DNA of 64,000 bases from Sinotaia quadrata (GCA_028829895.1 CM054178.1:90275558-90339557); one strand, 5' to 3'. Positions 38,066-50,600 are shown, counted from the stretch's first letter. A program made the numbers and translations. Notes: generated by a model not told the origin, from the letters alone.

Positions 38066-38129
38066 AATGTTTGGTCTGTATCTCCCTTTGAGCGGGTCTC
38101 CAGTTGAAGCATTAAGCCATTGTGGACTT

Positions 38130-39831
38130 TGTTACGTTTCCAGTATTTATTTAAAGACCCTGCTTAGGAAATTATAGAACTTTAATTTACTATTTAAATT
38201 AATTCTCTCTCGTTTAACCTAAACAGACTGGTTGCTCAAATCATCATTCGACTAAATTAAAAATGCATCTTTGTAGTCTAGATCACAGATTTACGAAACT
38301 GATAATTTGCGTACATTAGCTAGATTGGAAATCGTTAAAAACTCTCTTAGATTCATATGCATTCATTACGTCATTCGTTTAGCTCAGACAGCCCCCATCC
38401 AATCCCATTTGGTCTATATGCATACAATTTACTACAAAAGAGGTTCTTAACAAAATGAAATAGATTTAATAAGTTTAACAATTAACAGCAACGATTAATT
38501 ACGACACGACGTCTTAATTCTACACAGCGTTGTTCTCTCATTTTACCGTCTTTGTTAAAAGTCTTAACGAGAATTCTCTTTTGTTTAACGAGAATTGGTT
38601 TGCCGAATAGTCACTTGATTCTGGACCCTAGTAGATATACTTAACTACACTCTTGGTCGCACGTGGGGTTCAACTGGTTAGAACTGGTCCACATCCTTTG
38701 GCTCATCGTCAGTACCGCATAGCATAACAGTCAATGTCCACTCAATTACTGCATCGCTAATGTACTTGCGACGATCGTTAACCGTAGTTAACACGAGGTA
38801 CTTCTGCATAGTTCACGTATGGGTCATGAAGACACCCGAGTCGGTGTACGACTCAAGAAGTACGAAGGTAGAGAGGGATAACATAAGAAGAACCCGGCTG
38901 AAACAAAGGATTTGGGCTCTGTAACTATTTGCGTCTATATTCGCAAACCCAAGCACATGTTTCTTTGTTTAAGGTTCTGAATTTAGAATCTTTGACTATC
39001 GTGTCGTTTACAATTCAAATATAGTTATATTTAAATATACATTGTGGTTCACGTGTGTGTTACATATAACGTTACACGAACGTATGAATTCTCAAATATT
39101 TACAGCATTAAAAATTGGAATTCACACAAAGGATTAATTCAAAATGAAGCATGAATGCTTTACAATTTTACACGAAAAATTATATGCAAGAACAATTTGA
39201 ATTACAAAGAAGAATTCACCACGTGCACAGACATACTGGCGGCACTAGGGAATTTACGATTTATATAAATTAAAGATAAGAAAAGGTTACAATAATTTAT
39301 ATACAATAACTTTTAGATTTGTCCCTTTACATCGAAACACGTGCTTTGGCTAAAATAGCGCTAAGCTGCACAAAATACATACATCAATTCAATTACAAAA
39401 TACAATCAACAAATGCAATAGATACTGTAAGAAGTAGACGTGTTATTGTTACCTCTTCAAAGTAGATTTTACTGCTCTAGCGCGGGTTCATCTTCGACTC
39501 TCTTACGACTCTGGTGTGGCGGCGGGACGGAGCTAATGTTAAAGCTGCCTGGTGTGTCTGCCGGTCTGGAAGTGAGTGAGAATTTTGGCGCGTTACGATC
39601 GTATTTTAGGAAACTGCATTGAACGCATCACGTGACCGCTCACGTGGTATGTTTGATCTCGAAGGTGCTGGACACTGGCCTAAAGTTATGCAACAATCCG
39701 ACCTTGCTAGAAACTTCTAGATACTGATGTATCACGGGTGAATTTCAACAAAGGTCCGTTCAAAAATTTAATTTTGAAACGAGCAATTGGGTCACGAGGT
39801 CATGACACAGAATTTGTCACACATCGTCACA
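38130..39831. mobile_element. Solo-LTR-like insertion (family A, copy 2)
   Basis: Begins TGTTACGTTTCCAG and ends CATCGTCACA. It is flanked by the 5-bp direct repeat GACTT (38125-38129 and 39832-39836). The first part (CCAGTATTTATTTAAAGACC, AAACAGACTGGTTGCTC and CCATTTGGTCTATATG-type blocks) matches 29801-31410, though the copies are strongly diverged. It is 1702 bp with no coding frame. Confidence 0.82.
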
Positions 39832-39836
39832 GACTT

Positions 39837-42165
39837 ATAATTTTGACTTCGATAACTCCGTATTCTCGAGCCCGGCCGCAGCATCTGCCTGCCTCCATAG
39901 CACCTCTCGCCTTGTCACACTAGATGCTGGAGAAACAGTCTCCACGACAACGCTCTTCCATCATCGGGTTGGCTGTTGGAGTAGCTTTTGCACTAGAGAT
40001 CATTATCATGTCGATGTTTCCGGCCAGACGAGACAGATTTCTAAAAACTATTTTTTTAAAATATTGTTTGAACACAGAGTGGGAAATGTCGAAATGCTGT
40101 TCTGACGTTTTAGTATTTGATGTCTGTAAGTGTGTATTAGAAAAGTTTACTTAAGGAAGTGGACAAAATACACTGCAGATACGAAAGAATTCTTGATAGA
40201 AAATCTTGATACGAAGGACACCAATGTGGACCACACACACACACACACACACACACAGCATGTACTCGACAGTCAAACGGATTTGCGTGTAAAGTGATAA
40301 CAAAATTAGTCAACATATCAGTTTATTCATGCTGTGACAGCAACGAAATACACTTAAAGAACTTGACTAGTAGTCAAAATTATTATCTTATTTTCACATT
40401 TCTCCTACCAATTTTACGTTTGTTTAGAATAATATCTTTGCAACAGTACTTACAGGAATTTACGAAAAGGGAGAAAGTAAAAAATCGCATTAAATTTTCA
40501 TACGCTTTGACAGCGTAAATGTACTGTTTTATAAGTCTGTTGAGAGTTTTTTTTAAATGCTATGGGCACATTTCACTCGAAAAACTATTGTGCGAATGGA
40601 TTTTTTTTTTGCTTCACATACGGCTTTTCCTCTTTAGACTTGATACAGCTGATCCCAAGTGCAATCATTGCTCAGTATTTTGGAATATTTCTATTTTGTT
40701 TTCTCTTTGCAAAAATGAATTATCCCGATAAAAGTTTTAACACTTACTGACGACACACATTTTGGATCTTAGAATGCCACATATTTTCAATCTATTTATT
40801 TTTTAAATATGCTCAAGCATTACTTTTCGGTCAAGAAAAAACGTTTATAATCAAATACTTCTGATTTCGTCACATATCAGATGTCTTTTTCGGTAAAATT
40901 AAAAAAATATTGCGCAACTTTCGTTTCAAGAAAAAGCAAATTTATTTTTTTATTTTTTTAAAAGTTATTTCGTGCCTATTTTAGATGCCTTATAAATAAT
41001 TGCATTCTTTGCAAATCTGGTTCTGTTAACATATCAGGAAGTATGGATGTTAAATATGCTTGAAGAAGGAGATAGTGGTGTTGTTCGCTTTTGTTGTTGA
41101 TGAGGAGATTCATTGATTCATTTCATCAAACTGTCCGCGATAGTTAATTTTGCTAGGGATAGTGTATAGTGTGCGTAGTCTATAGTACATGATTGCGTGT
41201 CAAGAAAATGTCATCTGTAAAAGAAATGACGGCTTTCGAGGTAGTAGACACTACACTTCCTTACTACTCTACCCTAGGTTTGAAGGTCTTGAAGCAGTAG
41301 TGACACACCCACCACAAAGCAGTGAAGTGCGGATATCCAGCGACCAGTGTTTAGTCCATGGAGAACCATTTTCATATTGGCTGAGGTTCACATCCCATTT
41401 TCGTGCGTCATGTAAACTGTCTGTTGTAAATAATCAATAAATAAGGAAGACATTTTTTTCTAAATTTATATTTTATCATTTCTTTTTACAATTTTTTCTT
41501 CCATACTCCTAGCTTTGGTAAACTGCGTTGGTGGACGAGAATAAAAAAGTGTAGAGTCACCATTAAGACTAAATGACATTAGGGCGGAAAGAAGTACATG
41601 AGAGTTATGGCTGTGATGATTCAAGTTAATCAGATTCTGAGACTGGAAGACAGGCAGTTATACACCAGGTAGAAAAGGTAGCCGATGGAGGGAGGGAATG
41701 AGATCGACAATTCAAGATTGAATAACTGTCGTATTGCTATACCAGTACTATCAGAGGGGTGCGCTTTGTTCTGCTCTACGCCTTTTGTGTGCTACACGTC
41801 TGCAGAGTTTGTTTGCCTTTATTTGGTGCTAAAGTATATAGTACTTTCGTACGGCCGACACTGCCTTCAAACGATGATTTATAACAAAAATAGAAACGTG
41901 TGACTAAATTGCTTTGTGATGTTTTTATCTAGATGAAGTTCAGCTATACTGCAACATTTGTATGTATTACTAAACGAAGAGGCCAGAAGCAATATTCGAT
42001 TTTACACGAGGGAATGGTAAATTTCATGACGTCCCATTATCGAATAAATAGTTTCTTGAATGAACACACACACGCAAACACAGTAATATTGTAAATGTTG
42101 TATATGATTCTTGAATGCAACTTTCTCTTGATGGTTTTTTTTCATATTGACTGGCAATGCTTTGT
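39837..42165. other. No gene recognised
   Basis: AT-rich, with a (CA)n tract at 40230-40257. Small open frames (for example 41189-41440 and 41685-41903) have no recognisable domain, no splice context and no family resemblance I can name. Confidence 0.45.
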
Positions 42166-42540
42166 GGTATACTAGAAGCCTGTTTTAATATTGTGTCTAA
42201 CAAGCCTGTTTTAAATATGTCTTACAAGACTGTTTTAATATTGTGTTTAACAAATATAATGTAATACTACTTCTTAAAAGCTTGTTTTAATATTGTTTTA
42301 CAAACCTGTTTCAATATTGTACCTAATAAGCCTATTTTAATATTGTCTTACAAGCCTATTTTAATACTGTGTTTTACAAGTCTGTTTTAATATTGTGTCT
42401 TACAAGTCTGTTTTAATACTGTAATATTGTCTAACTAGCCTATTTTAAAACTCTTACAAGCCGGTTTTAATAGTGTTTTATAAGCCGGCTTTAATACTGT
42501 CTTAAAAACCGGTTTTAATAGCGTGTCTTTTGCAGTGCAT
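42166..42540. repeat. Degenerate minisatellite, about 24-28 bp
   Basis: The block CAAGCCTGTTTTAATATTGT with GTCTTA recurs about 14 times with drift (variants AAGCCGGTTTTAATAG). Confidence 0.92.
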
Positions 42541-42639
42541 ATTAATATATTTTATAGGCAACAATTCCAGTTACAAGTGACTGAAAATATATATCCTTAC
42601 TGCCTTGATGTCTTTCCCTTCATATATACTTTAGCTTTG

Positions 42640-43080
42640 TCTTTTACTTATCATTAAACTTTATCTTTTTTTCATATGTCTCTTGAATACTTCAATTTTT
42701 ACAACACGCATCCTTTTATTGTATTTGTCGTTTTACTACACGTAATTAAATCGTGTTTCTTTAACATGCTTTTCATTAATCTCTTGCACTTGTTTTTGAC
42801 AACATGTCATTATATCGTGTTGTCTTTAACATGTTTTTCATAAAAAATATTTGTACTTGTTTTAATAATACATCATTATAAAAACATGTTTTCTTTTACA
42901 TGCCTTTCATGAATACCTGTACTTGTATTTACAATATATCATTATATCGTGTTGTCTTTTACAGTCTTTTTAAGAATATTTTGTATTTGTCTTTATATAT
43001 GTAGTAATATATACAACATATATTACTAAATCGTGCTAATTTATATGTATCTTTTATAAATATTTGAACTTACTTTGTTT
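42640..43080. repeat. Degenerate minisatellite, about 70-75 bp
   Basis: Recurring TCATTATATCGTGTTGTCTT, ACATGCTTTTCATTAAT and CTTGTACTTGT blocks, 5-6 poor units. Confidence 0.75.
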
Positions 43081-43121
43081 TTCAGTCATACAGTCTTGCA
43101 CAGAGTGCTTGGCTGCAATTC

Positions 43122-46100
43122 TGTTATTATTCAGTCTCTTTCCACGACTTCTGTTTGATTGTCGGTTCTGATCCAAGGTCTCGGAATCTTACCAAGATTC
43201 TGGGAGATCCAAGGTTTTACGGAGGATGTGGGCACTTCCGAGGAGCGCTGCTTTGAGTAATGGAGCGATTCTGTGGTTTCCAGGGAGTTTATTCAGGTAG
43301 CCTTCCAATTCTGATGTTATGTTCCCCAAGGCTCCTATCACTATTGGTATCACTTCTGCTTTTACATTCCACAGTCTCTGAATTTCTAATCTGAGGTCTT
43401 GGTATTTTTCTATTTTTTCTCTTTCTTTTGTTTTTATGTTTCTATCACTTGGAACAGCGACATCAATAATTGTTACTGTTCTGTTGGACTTATTGAGAAC
43501 TACAATGTCTGGTCGTCTTGCAGGAATCACCCGGTCTGTTCTTATCTCGAAGTCCCATAGTATTTTGACTTCTTCTGTTTCGGTGACTGCTTCTGGTTGA
43601 TGCATCCATGCTCTTTCTGGGGTTTTTATGCCATAGTTCTCACACAGATTTCTATGTATGTGTTTTGCCACTTCATTGTGTCGTTTGGTGTATTCTGTTC
43701 CAGCCAGAACCTGACATCCAGATAGTATGTGTTCTGTTGTCTCATCCATGGATTTGCAAAGTCTACATTTGGAATCATTTGAAATTTTCATGATTTTCGT
43801 TTTGTGTGCTTTGGTGTTGAGTGCTTGATCTTGTGCAGCTGTTATGAGTGCTTCTGTTTCTGTTTTCAATCCTGCCTCTTTCAACCATTTGTACGTTGAT
43901 TGCTTTGTTGATATTTCGTCTGCTTGTCGTACATATTGGCCATGTAGAGGTTTCTGTCTCCAGGTATGTGCTAGTTCTTGCTTCGTTGTTTTCTTCCATG
44001 TTTCTTTGTCTGTTTCTGGTGGTTGGAATAGTCCACTCCTTTTTACTAATTCTATCAGTGGATCATCTTTATTGTTATTCCAGATGTAGTCCACAAGGCC
44101 AATGACTTCTCCTTCAATGACATGTTTAATTTTCTTGAGACCTCGGCCTCCCATTTTTCGAGATACATAGAGTCTGTCTACGTCTGCTTTTGGGTGTAAG
44201 TCTTTATGTATTGTGAGTAGTTTTCTTGTTTTCCTGTCCAGTTCATTTATTTCATTTGCTGTCCAATCTATGATACCTCCAGTGTAGCTTACTACAGGTA
44301 TTGCGTATGCATTAAGGGCTTGTATTTTGTTCGCCCCATTTAGCTTGGATTTCAGGTCTTGTCTAACACGTTTTTCATATTCTCTCTTAACTTTGGACTT
44401 CATTTCTCTCTGCATATTTTCTTGATGTTGTAGTATCCCAAGATACTTATATCCATTTTCTATTGAAACATCATTGATTTTTCCGATGTCGAATTGCAGG
44501 CCCTCTGTTGTTTTGACCTTGCCTTTCTGGATGACAATTCGTCCACATTTCTCAAGGCCGAATTTCATGTTGATGTCTTCACTGCAGATCTTGACAGTAT
44601 TGATCAGTGATGTGATGTCACTTTCATTTTTACCGTACAGCTTGAGATCATCCATGTACAGTAGATGGCTGATAACCTGTCCTGCTTTCATTTTGTATCC
44701 TAACCCTGTTTTCTGGATCACGTGACTGAGAGGGTTCAGGGCAATGCAGAACAGCAGTGGCGATAGTGAATCACCTTGAAAGATTCCACAATTTATTGCT
44801 ATGTCTGCAATATTTGTGTTGTTGCATGTGAGTGTGGTTTTCCAGTTTTTCATTGACTCCTGAATTAGGTTCTGTATTGATGGCGCTACTTTGTACAATT
44901 TTAATGTTTCAATTATCCATGAATGTGGGACTGAGTCATAGGCCTTTTGATAGTCAATCCATGCCATTGCAAGATTTGTTCTTCGTTTCTTGCTGTCAGT
45001 CACTATTGCCTTATCAATTGCCAATTGGTCCTTCGTTCCTCTGCTGCCTGGTCTAGCACCCTTTTGTTCATAGTTTAGAATTTTGTTTGTTTCAAGATGA
45101 GTCATGATTTTGTTAGCTATAATTCCTGATAGTAACTTCCAGGTGGTTGATAGGCATGTGATTGGTCGATAGTTGTTTGGTGTTGCGCCTTTCTGTGTAT
45201 CTTTCATAATCAGACTTGTTTTTCCCTTTACCATCCATGCTGGTAAGGTTCCTGGTTTGATTAGTATGTCTTGCATTTGTTCACCAAGTCTGCCATGTAA
45301 GGAGGTAAACTTTTTCAGCCAGAATATTTGTATTTGATCTGGTCCTGGGGCTTTCCAGTTTGCCATATTTCGAACCTTCTTCTTAATGTCTTTCTCACTG
45401 ATTGTTACGGTGCATTGTTCAGGTGTTTCTTTATGATCAACTTTCAGTTCTTGAATCCATTTGGCGGAAGTGTTATGCGTATTTGTATTGCTCCAAATGT
45501 TTTCCCAGAAGGTCTTAGTATCATGAATGTTTGGTATTTGTTGTTCTGTTCTGAAATTTCCTTTAAATTCTTGGTATAGTCTTCCAGGGTCAGTTCGGAA
45601 TATTTTGTTCTGTTGGAATTGCTGACCTCTTGCAATGTATCTTTTCAGACGGTGACTGAGTCCTTGAAGTCTTTGCTTTGCATCTTCTATTGCAGTCTTA
45701 GTGTTTCTGCAGTTGAGATGGTATTTGGCGACCAATCTTGCCTTCATTTTCCCCTTATTTTGTTCTGCTGATATCATTTGGCTTATTTCTCTTCTAGTAC
45801 ACTCTATTTTCTTTTCTATTCTTTTCTTCCATGGTGGTATTGATGGTTTCTGTGTTTGTACTGTGTCTGGCCTTATATATCTTTCAATTACCTTTGCGGT
45901 GGCGTATATTAGACAGTTGGTTTCTGTAATATCTTTTGTGGGGATATGTTTTAATACTTCATTTGCATTCTCAATTGCTATCCATAGATCTTTGCTGTTT
46001 TGCAGCCTTCTTGTTGGTGTTCTGTCTTCATATGACTTATTTTTGTCCATGAAGCATTTTATGTCTTCAAACAAGCGTTGCTGTTCTCCAGTGAAGTGGC

Positions 46101-46367
46101 ATGGGATTTCCCCAACGAAGTTATCAACTAGAATTGACTGTTGTGATATTGTGAAATTTTCAATGACTTCAGTGTCATTGTATCGGGTTGTAGTGTTCTC
46201 TTGTTGTTGTTCTATCTCTTGTATTTCAAGAGCTGTAAGAAGCCTATTTTGTAATATCACTCTCTTCTGATCTAGGAGCCGTTGTTCTCTAATCATATCA
46301 TCTGGATGGTTTTTTTTCCAGTGTTCATACATGCGTTTTCTATATCCTCTTGTTGTTGGCTGGCTTA

Positions 46368-46368
<1 letters not shown>
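43122..46368 (-). mobile_element. R4/Dong-like non-LTR retrotransposon, nearly full length
   Basis: The 3' end on the minus strand reads ...CTGAATAATAACAG and lies at about 43122. The upper end abuts (TTA)18 at 46369. The coding frame remains open past the first ATG right up to that junction (SQPTTRGYRKR upstream of the Met), so the copy is slightly 5'-truncated compared with the 46423-49925 copy, which carries several hundred more 5' bases. It holds the intact 1047-codon frame at 43189-46332. Confidence 0.93.
43189..46332 (-). CDS. Reverse transcriptase / restriction-like endonuclease polyprotein
   Basis: The 1047-residue frame has no stop. The RT core includes KAPGPDQIQIFWLKKF, motif A AWIDYQKAYDS (D460), FQGDSLSPLLF, and the catalytic box LLYMDDLKLYG (Y559-M-D-D562). 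Next come GLEKCGRIV and GYKYLGI (thumb side). The C-terminus has a CCHC finger CRLCKSMDETTEHILSGC (C856, C859, H868, C873) followed by a restriction-enzyme-like endonuclease signature RRPDIVVLNK (D942) and TIIDVAVPSDRN (D957), with Lys/Glu-rich KEREKIEKY. This order (RT, CCHC, RLE) defines the R2/R4 group; YMDD in place of the usual ADD fits the R4/Dong branch as I recall it. It nicks target DNA and primes reverse transcription there. The N-terminal DNA-binding fingers are not seen, and the true start probably lay further 5' before truncation. Confidence 0.93.
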   Translation of the reverse strand: MYEHWKKNHPDDMIREQRLLDQKRVILQNRLLTALEIQEIEQQQENTTTRYNDTEVIENFTISQQSILVDNFVGEIPCHFTGEQQRLFEDIKCFMDKNKSYEDRTPTRRLQNSKDLWIAIENANEVLKHIPTKDITETNCLIYATAKVIERYIRPDTVQTQKPSIPPWKKRIEKKIECTRREISQMISAEQNKGKMKARLVAKYHLNCRNTKTAIEDAKQRLQGLSHRLKRYIARGQQFQQNKIFRTDPGRLYQEFKGNFRTEQQIPNIHDTKTFWENIWSNTNTHNTSAKWIQELKVDHKETPEQCTVTISEKDIKKKVRNMANWKAPGPDQIQIFWLKKFTSLHGRLGEQMQDILIKPGTLPAWMVKGKTSLIMKDTQKGATPNNYRPITCLSTTWKLLSGIIANKIMTHLETNKILNYEQKGARPGSRGTKDQLAIDKAIVTDSKKRRTNLAMAWIDYQKAYDSVPHSWIIETLKLYKVAPSIQNLIQESMKNWKTTLTCNNTNIADIAINCGIFQGDSLSPLLFCIALNPLSHVIQKTGLGYKMKAGQVISHLLYMDDLKLYGKNESDITSLINTVKICSEDINMKFGLEKCGRIVIQKGKVKTTEGLQFDIGKINDVSIENGYKYLGILQHQENMQREMKSKVKREYEKRVRQDLKSKLNGANKIQALNAYAIPVVSYTGGIIDWTANEINELDRKTRKLLTIHKDLHPKADVDRLYVSRKMGGRGLKKIKHVIEGEVIGLVDYIWNNNKDDPLIELVKRSGLFQPPETDKETWKKTTKQELAHTWRQKPLHGQYVRQADEISTKQSTYKWLKEAGLKTETEALITAAQDQALNTKAHKTKIMKISNDSKCRLCKSMDETTEHILSGCQVLAGTEYTKRHNEVAKHIHRNLCENYGIKTPERAWMHQPEAVTETEEVKILWDFEIRTDRVIPARRPDIVVLNKSNRTVTIIDVAVPSDRNIKTKEREKIEKYQDLRLEIQRLWNVKAEVIPIVIGALGNITSELEGYLNKLPGNHRIAPLLKAALLGSAHILRKTLDLPESW

Positions 46369-46422
<54 letters not shown>
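46369..46422. repeat. (TTA)18 between two element copies
   Basis: A perfect ATT repeat sits between the 5' end of one R4-like copy and the 3' end of the next. Both are on the minus strand, head to tail. Confidence 0.97.
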
Positions 46423-46424
<2 letters not shown>

Positions 46425-49400
46425 CCTCTTTCCACGACTTCTGTTTGACTGTCGGTTTTGATCCAAGGTTTTACGGAAGATGTGGGCACTTCCGAGGAGC
46501 GCTGCTTTGAGTAGTGGAGCGAGTCTGTGGTTTCCAGGGAGTTTATTCAGATGTTATGTTCCCCAAGGCTCCTATCACTATAGGTATCATTTTGCTTTTA
46601 CATTCCACAGTCTCTGAATTTCTAATCTGAGGCCTTGGTATTTTTTCTCTTTTTTTGGTTTTTGTTTCTATCGCTTGGAACAGCGACATCAATGATTGTT
46701 GCTGTTCTGTTGGACTTATTGAGAACTACAATGTCTGGTCTTCGTGCAGGAATCACCCGATCTGTTCTTATCTCGAAGTCCCATAGTATTTTGACTTCTT
46801 CTGTTTCGGTGACTGCTTCTGGTTGGTGCATCCAAGCTCTTTCTGAAGTTGTTATGCCATAGTTCTCACACAAATTTCTATGTATGTGTTGTGCCACTTC
46901 GTTGTGTCGTTTGGTGTATACTGTTCCAGCCAGAATCTGACATCCAGATAATATGTGCTCTGTTATCTCATCCATAGATTTGCAGAGTCTACATTTGGAA
47001 TCATTTGAAATTTTCATGATTTTCGTTTTGTGAGATTTGGTGTTGAGTGCTTGATCTTGTGCAGCTGTTATGAGTGCTTCTGTTTCTGCTTTCAATCCTG
47101 CCTCTTTCAACCATTTGTTTGTTGATTGCTTTGTTGATATTTCGTCAGCTTGTCGTAAATTCTGGCCATGGAGAGGTTTTTGGCTCCAGGTATGTGCTAG
47201 TGCATGCTTCGTTGTTTTCTTCCATGTCCGTTTCTGGGGGTTGGAATAGTCTACTCATCTTTACTCCTTCTATCAGTGGATCATCTTTGTTGTTATTCCA
47301 GATGTAGTTCACAAGACCAATGATTTCTCATTCAATGACATCTTTGATTTTCTTGAGACCTCGGCCTCCCATTTTTCGAGATACATGTACATAGAGCCTG
47401 TCTACGTCAGCTTTGTGGTGTAAGGCTTTATGTATTGTGAGTAGTTTCCTTGTTTTTCTGTCCAGTTCATTTATTTCATTTGCTGTCCAATCTATGATAC
47501 CTTACTTCAGGTATTGAATATGCGTTAAGGGATTGTATTTTGTTCGCCCCATTTAGCTTGGACTTCAGGACTTTAAACCCGTTTTTCTTACTCTCTCTTA
47601 ACTTTGGACTTCACTTCTCTCTGCATATTTTCTTGCTGCTTTAGTATCCCAAGGTATTTATATCTCTTTTCCATTGAAATATCGTTGATTTTTCCCGATG
47701 TCGAATTGTAGGCCCTCTGTTGTTTTGACCTTGCCTTTCTGGATGAGAATTCTTCCACATTCTCAAGGCCAAATTTCAATGCTGATGTCCTCACTGCAGA
47801 TCTTGACAGTATTGATCAGTGACGTGATGTCACGTTCATTTTTACCGTACAGCTTGAGATCATCCATGTACAGTAAATGGCTGATCACCTGTCCAGCTTT
47901 CATTTTGTATCCTAATACTATTTTCAGAATGACTTGACTAAGATGATTTAAGGCAATATAGAGCCACAGTACTGAAAGGGAATCACGTCGAGAGACTCCA
48001 CATTTTACTGATTTGTATATTTCTACGAGTTTTATATTGTTGCAAGTGATGGTGGTTTTCCAGCTTGTCATTAATACTTGGATTAGGTTTTGTACTGAGG
48101 GGGCTATCTTGTACACTTAGTATCCATGACTGTGTAACTGAGTCATAGGCCTTTGGGAAGTTAATCCATACCATTGTAAGATTTGTCCTTCGTTTCTTGC
48201 TGTTAAGTAACTAGGGCCTTATCAATTGCCAATTGGTCCTCTGTTCCTCTGCCGCCTGGCCTAACAGCATTTTGTTCATTGGTTAGAATTTTGTTTCTAG
48301 ATGAGACATGATCTTTTTCTTACATAATTCCTGATGTTAACTTCCACGTACTTGATAGGCATGTTTGAACGATAGTTGTTTGATGTTATGCGTTTCTCTG
48401 GATCTTTCGTAATCAGACTTCTGATGTATTTAGAATGCCTTGCAGTTGTTCAGCAAGTCTGCCATCTAAAAAGGTAAGATGTTTCAACCAGATATTATGC
48501 GTTTGGGGTTTTCCAGTTTGCCATCTTTCCTACCTTTACCTTAAAATCTTTTTTTCAGTAATTGTCATGTTGCATTGTTAAGGTGTATCTTTATGTTCAT
48601 CTTTCAGTTCATTAATCCATCTGGCTGAGATATTATGCATATTTGGATTGCTTCAAATGTTTTCCCAGAATGATTTTGTGTCCTAAATATTTGTATTTGT
48701 TGTTCTATCCCTTTGCATTCTTGATATAGTTTTCCGGGGTCAGTTTTAAATATTTTGTTCTGTTGGAATTGCTGATCTCTTGCAGTGTATCTCTTTAGAA
48801 GGTAGATGAGTCGATTAGTCTTTGTTTTGCATCTTCTATTGCAGTCTTAATATTTCTGCAACTGAGATGGTATTTGCTGACTAACTTCTCTTTCAGTTTA
48901 CCTTCATTATGTATTGTTGACTAACTTCTCTTTCAGTTTACCTTCATTATGTATTGTTGACTAACTTCATTATGTATTGCTGCTGACATTGACTTATTTC
49001 TTTCCTAGTGCACTCTTCTTTTTTTTTTTTCTATTCTTCTTTTCCGTGGTAGTATTGATGGTTTCTTTATTTGAACTTTGGCTGGCATTATATATGTTTA
49101 TTCAAGTATTTTTGGCTGGCATTATATATATTTAGTCAGGTATTTTTGCAGTGGCGTATAATCAGACAATTGGTTTTCTGTGGTGTCTAGTGGGATATGC
49201 CTTACTATTCGTTTGCATTATAAATTGCTTTTGTTAGAGTTTTACAGCCTTCTTAATGGGGTTCTGCCTATATGTGACTTTTTTGTCAATGAAACATTTT
49301 ATGTCTTCTAACAGGCATTGCTGTTTTCCATTCACATCATTGGTTTTTCTCCAGTATGGTGGTCAACTGGATTTGCCTGTTGTCCGCTTGTGGAAGTTTC

Positions 49401-49925
49401 ATTGTCTTCTTCTATTGCAACGCATAGGATTGTAATGTTGCTGTTCTGTCTTTTGTAGTTCTAGAGCTGTAAAAAGTCTGTTTTGCATGATCGCTCTCTA
49501 CTTGTCCAGGAGCCGCTGTTCACTGAAAATATCACCTAGATGGGTTTGAACCAGAGTTCATGCATCCTTTTTCTATCCTCTTACTGTGGGTTGACTTTGA
49601 TATTAAGAGACCATTATTTGATTGTTTTCTTCTCTAGTCTAACTCCTCCAAGTTCTCACTAGTGTTCCAGAAGCCCATTTTTCGATAGAACACCCTAAAA
49701 CGTTAGTGTCTAACGGAGACCTTATACATCCGATTAGACGGGTATAGAATATATTTTTTTTGTTCCATCATGAAAGGGACGGGTATAGATTGAAATTGAA
49801 GCCACTTTTCCCTGAAAAGGGTGGGATTTGAATCTGTCACCCGACAGTCTTGTCGACATAGACCAGGTAACTTTCTGGATCACTTTTGTCCTTCCCTATT
49901 AAATGGACTTTTGAGACCCCTGTTA
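46423..49925 (-). mobile_element. R4/Dong-like non-LTR retrotransposon, full length but decayed
   Basis: The 3' end (TTCAGCCTCTTTCCACGACT on +) abuts (TTA)18. The 5' untranslated end, homologous to 13393-13600, reaches about 49925 beside degenerate TTAGTATTAGTATTA. At about 3.5 kb it is the most complete copy in length. Frameshifts and stops break the ORF. An intact 162-codon piece (46622-47110) retains the CCHC finger and endonuclease motifs. YMDDLKLYGK remains readable near 47870, and a 37-bp piece is tandemly duplicated at 48890-48965. Confidence 0.92.
46622..47110 (-). pseudogene. Endonuclease-end fragment of the decayed R4-like polyprotein
   Basis: Reads KEAGLKAETEAL, CRLCKSMDEITEHILSGC and ARRPDIVVLNKSNRTATIID, then loses frame at DRNKNQKKRKN where the intact copy has DRNIKTKEREK. 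It is very similar to the intact copy, indicating modest divergence. Confidence 0.9.
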
Positions 49926-49929
49926 GTAT

Positions 49930-50600
49930 TAGTATTATATGTTATTCTACTTCAGTTATAAATCTTGCATCGTTTTTTTTCATTGCGTTGACATTATTAT
50001 CACAAATAATTTGTACTTCTTGTTTTCATGTTAAAATCAATTATCTTTTTACTATGTTTAAATACCTTTTAATACTTGTGCTTGTCTTTTACAATAGTTC
50101 TCTTATTATGCTGTTCAGTGTGTGAATGATATAAATACGTATGAGGTCAACATGATTGCATACATTCTCCTCTTATTCTGCTGTCTTTCATATGCATGCC
50201 TTTATTGTGTGTACTTGTCTTTTACATCAATTCTAGTCTTATTCTGCTGTCTTTCATATGCATGCCTTTATTGTGTGTACTTGTCTTTTACATCAATTCT
50301 AGTCTTATTCTGCTGTCTTTTATATGCACATCATTAATGTGTGTACTTGTCTTTTACATCAATTATAATTCTAGTCTTGGCCTGCTTTCTTTTACAAACA
50401 TATTATTAATTAATGTGTACTTACTTGCCTTTTACATCAATTCTAGTCTTGTTCTGATTATTTTGTAAAGTTATAATTAATTAATGTGTACTTACTTGCC
50501 TTTTACATCAATTCTAGTCTGATTATTTTGTAAAGTTATAATTAATTAATGTGTACTTACTTGTCTTTTATATCAATTCTAGTCTTGTTCTGATGTCTGC
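49930..50600. repeat. Degenerate minisatellite, about 65 bp, left part
   Basis: The recurring block is TTGTCTTTTACATCAATTCT, AGTCTTATTCTGCTGTCTTT, CATATGCATGCC, TTTATTGTGTGTAC. Later units are shorter (AATTAATTAATGTGTACTTA). The same theme resumes at 52290, beyond the family B insertion. Confidence 0.9.

Noticed and set aside
39440..41903. Small + strand frames (60-83 codons)
   Set aside because: Two lie in the LTR-like element; the others have no recognisable motif, splice context or periodicity.
43608..46270. Several + strand frames of 60-190 codons
   Set aside because: They are antisense shadows of the intact reverse transcriptase frame.
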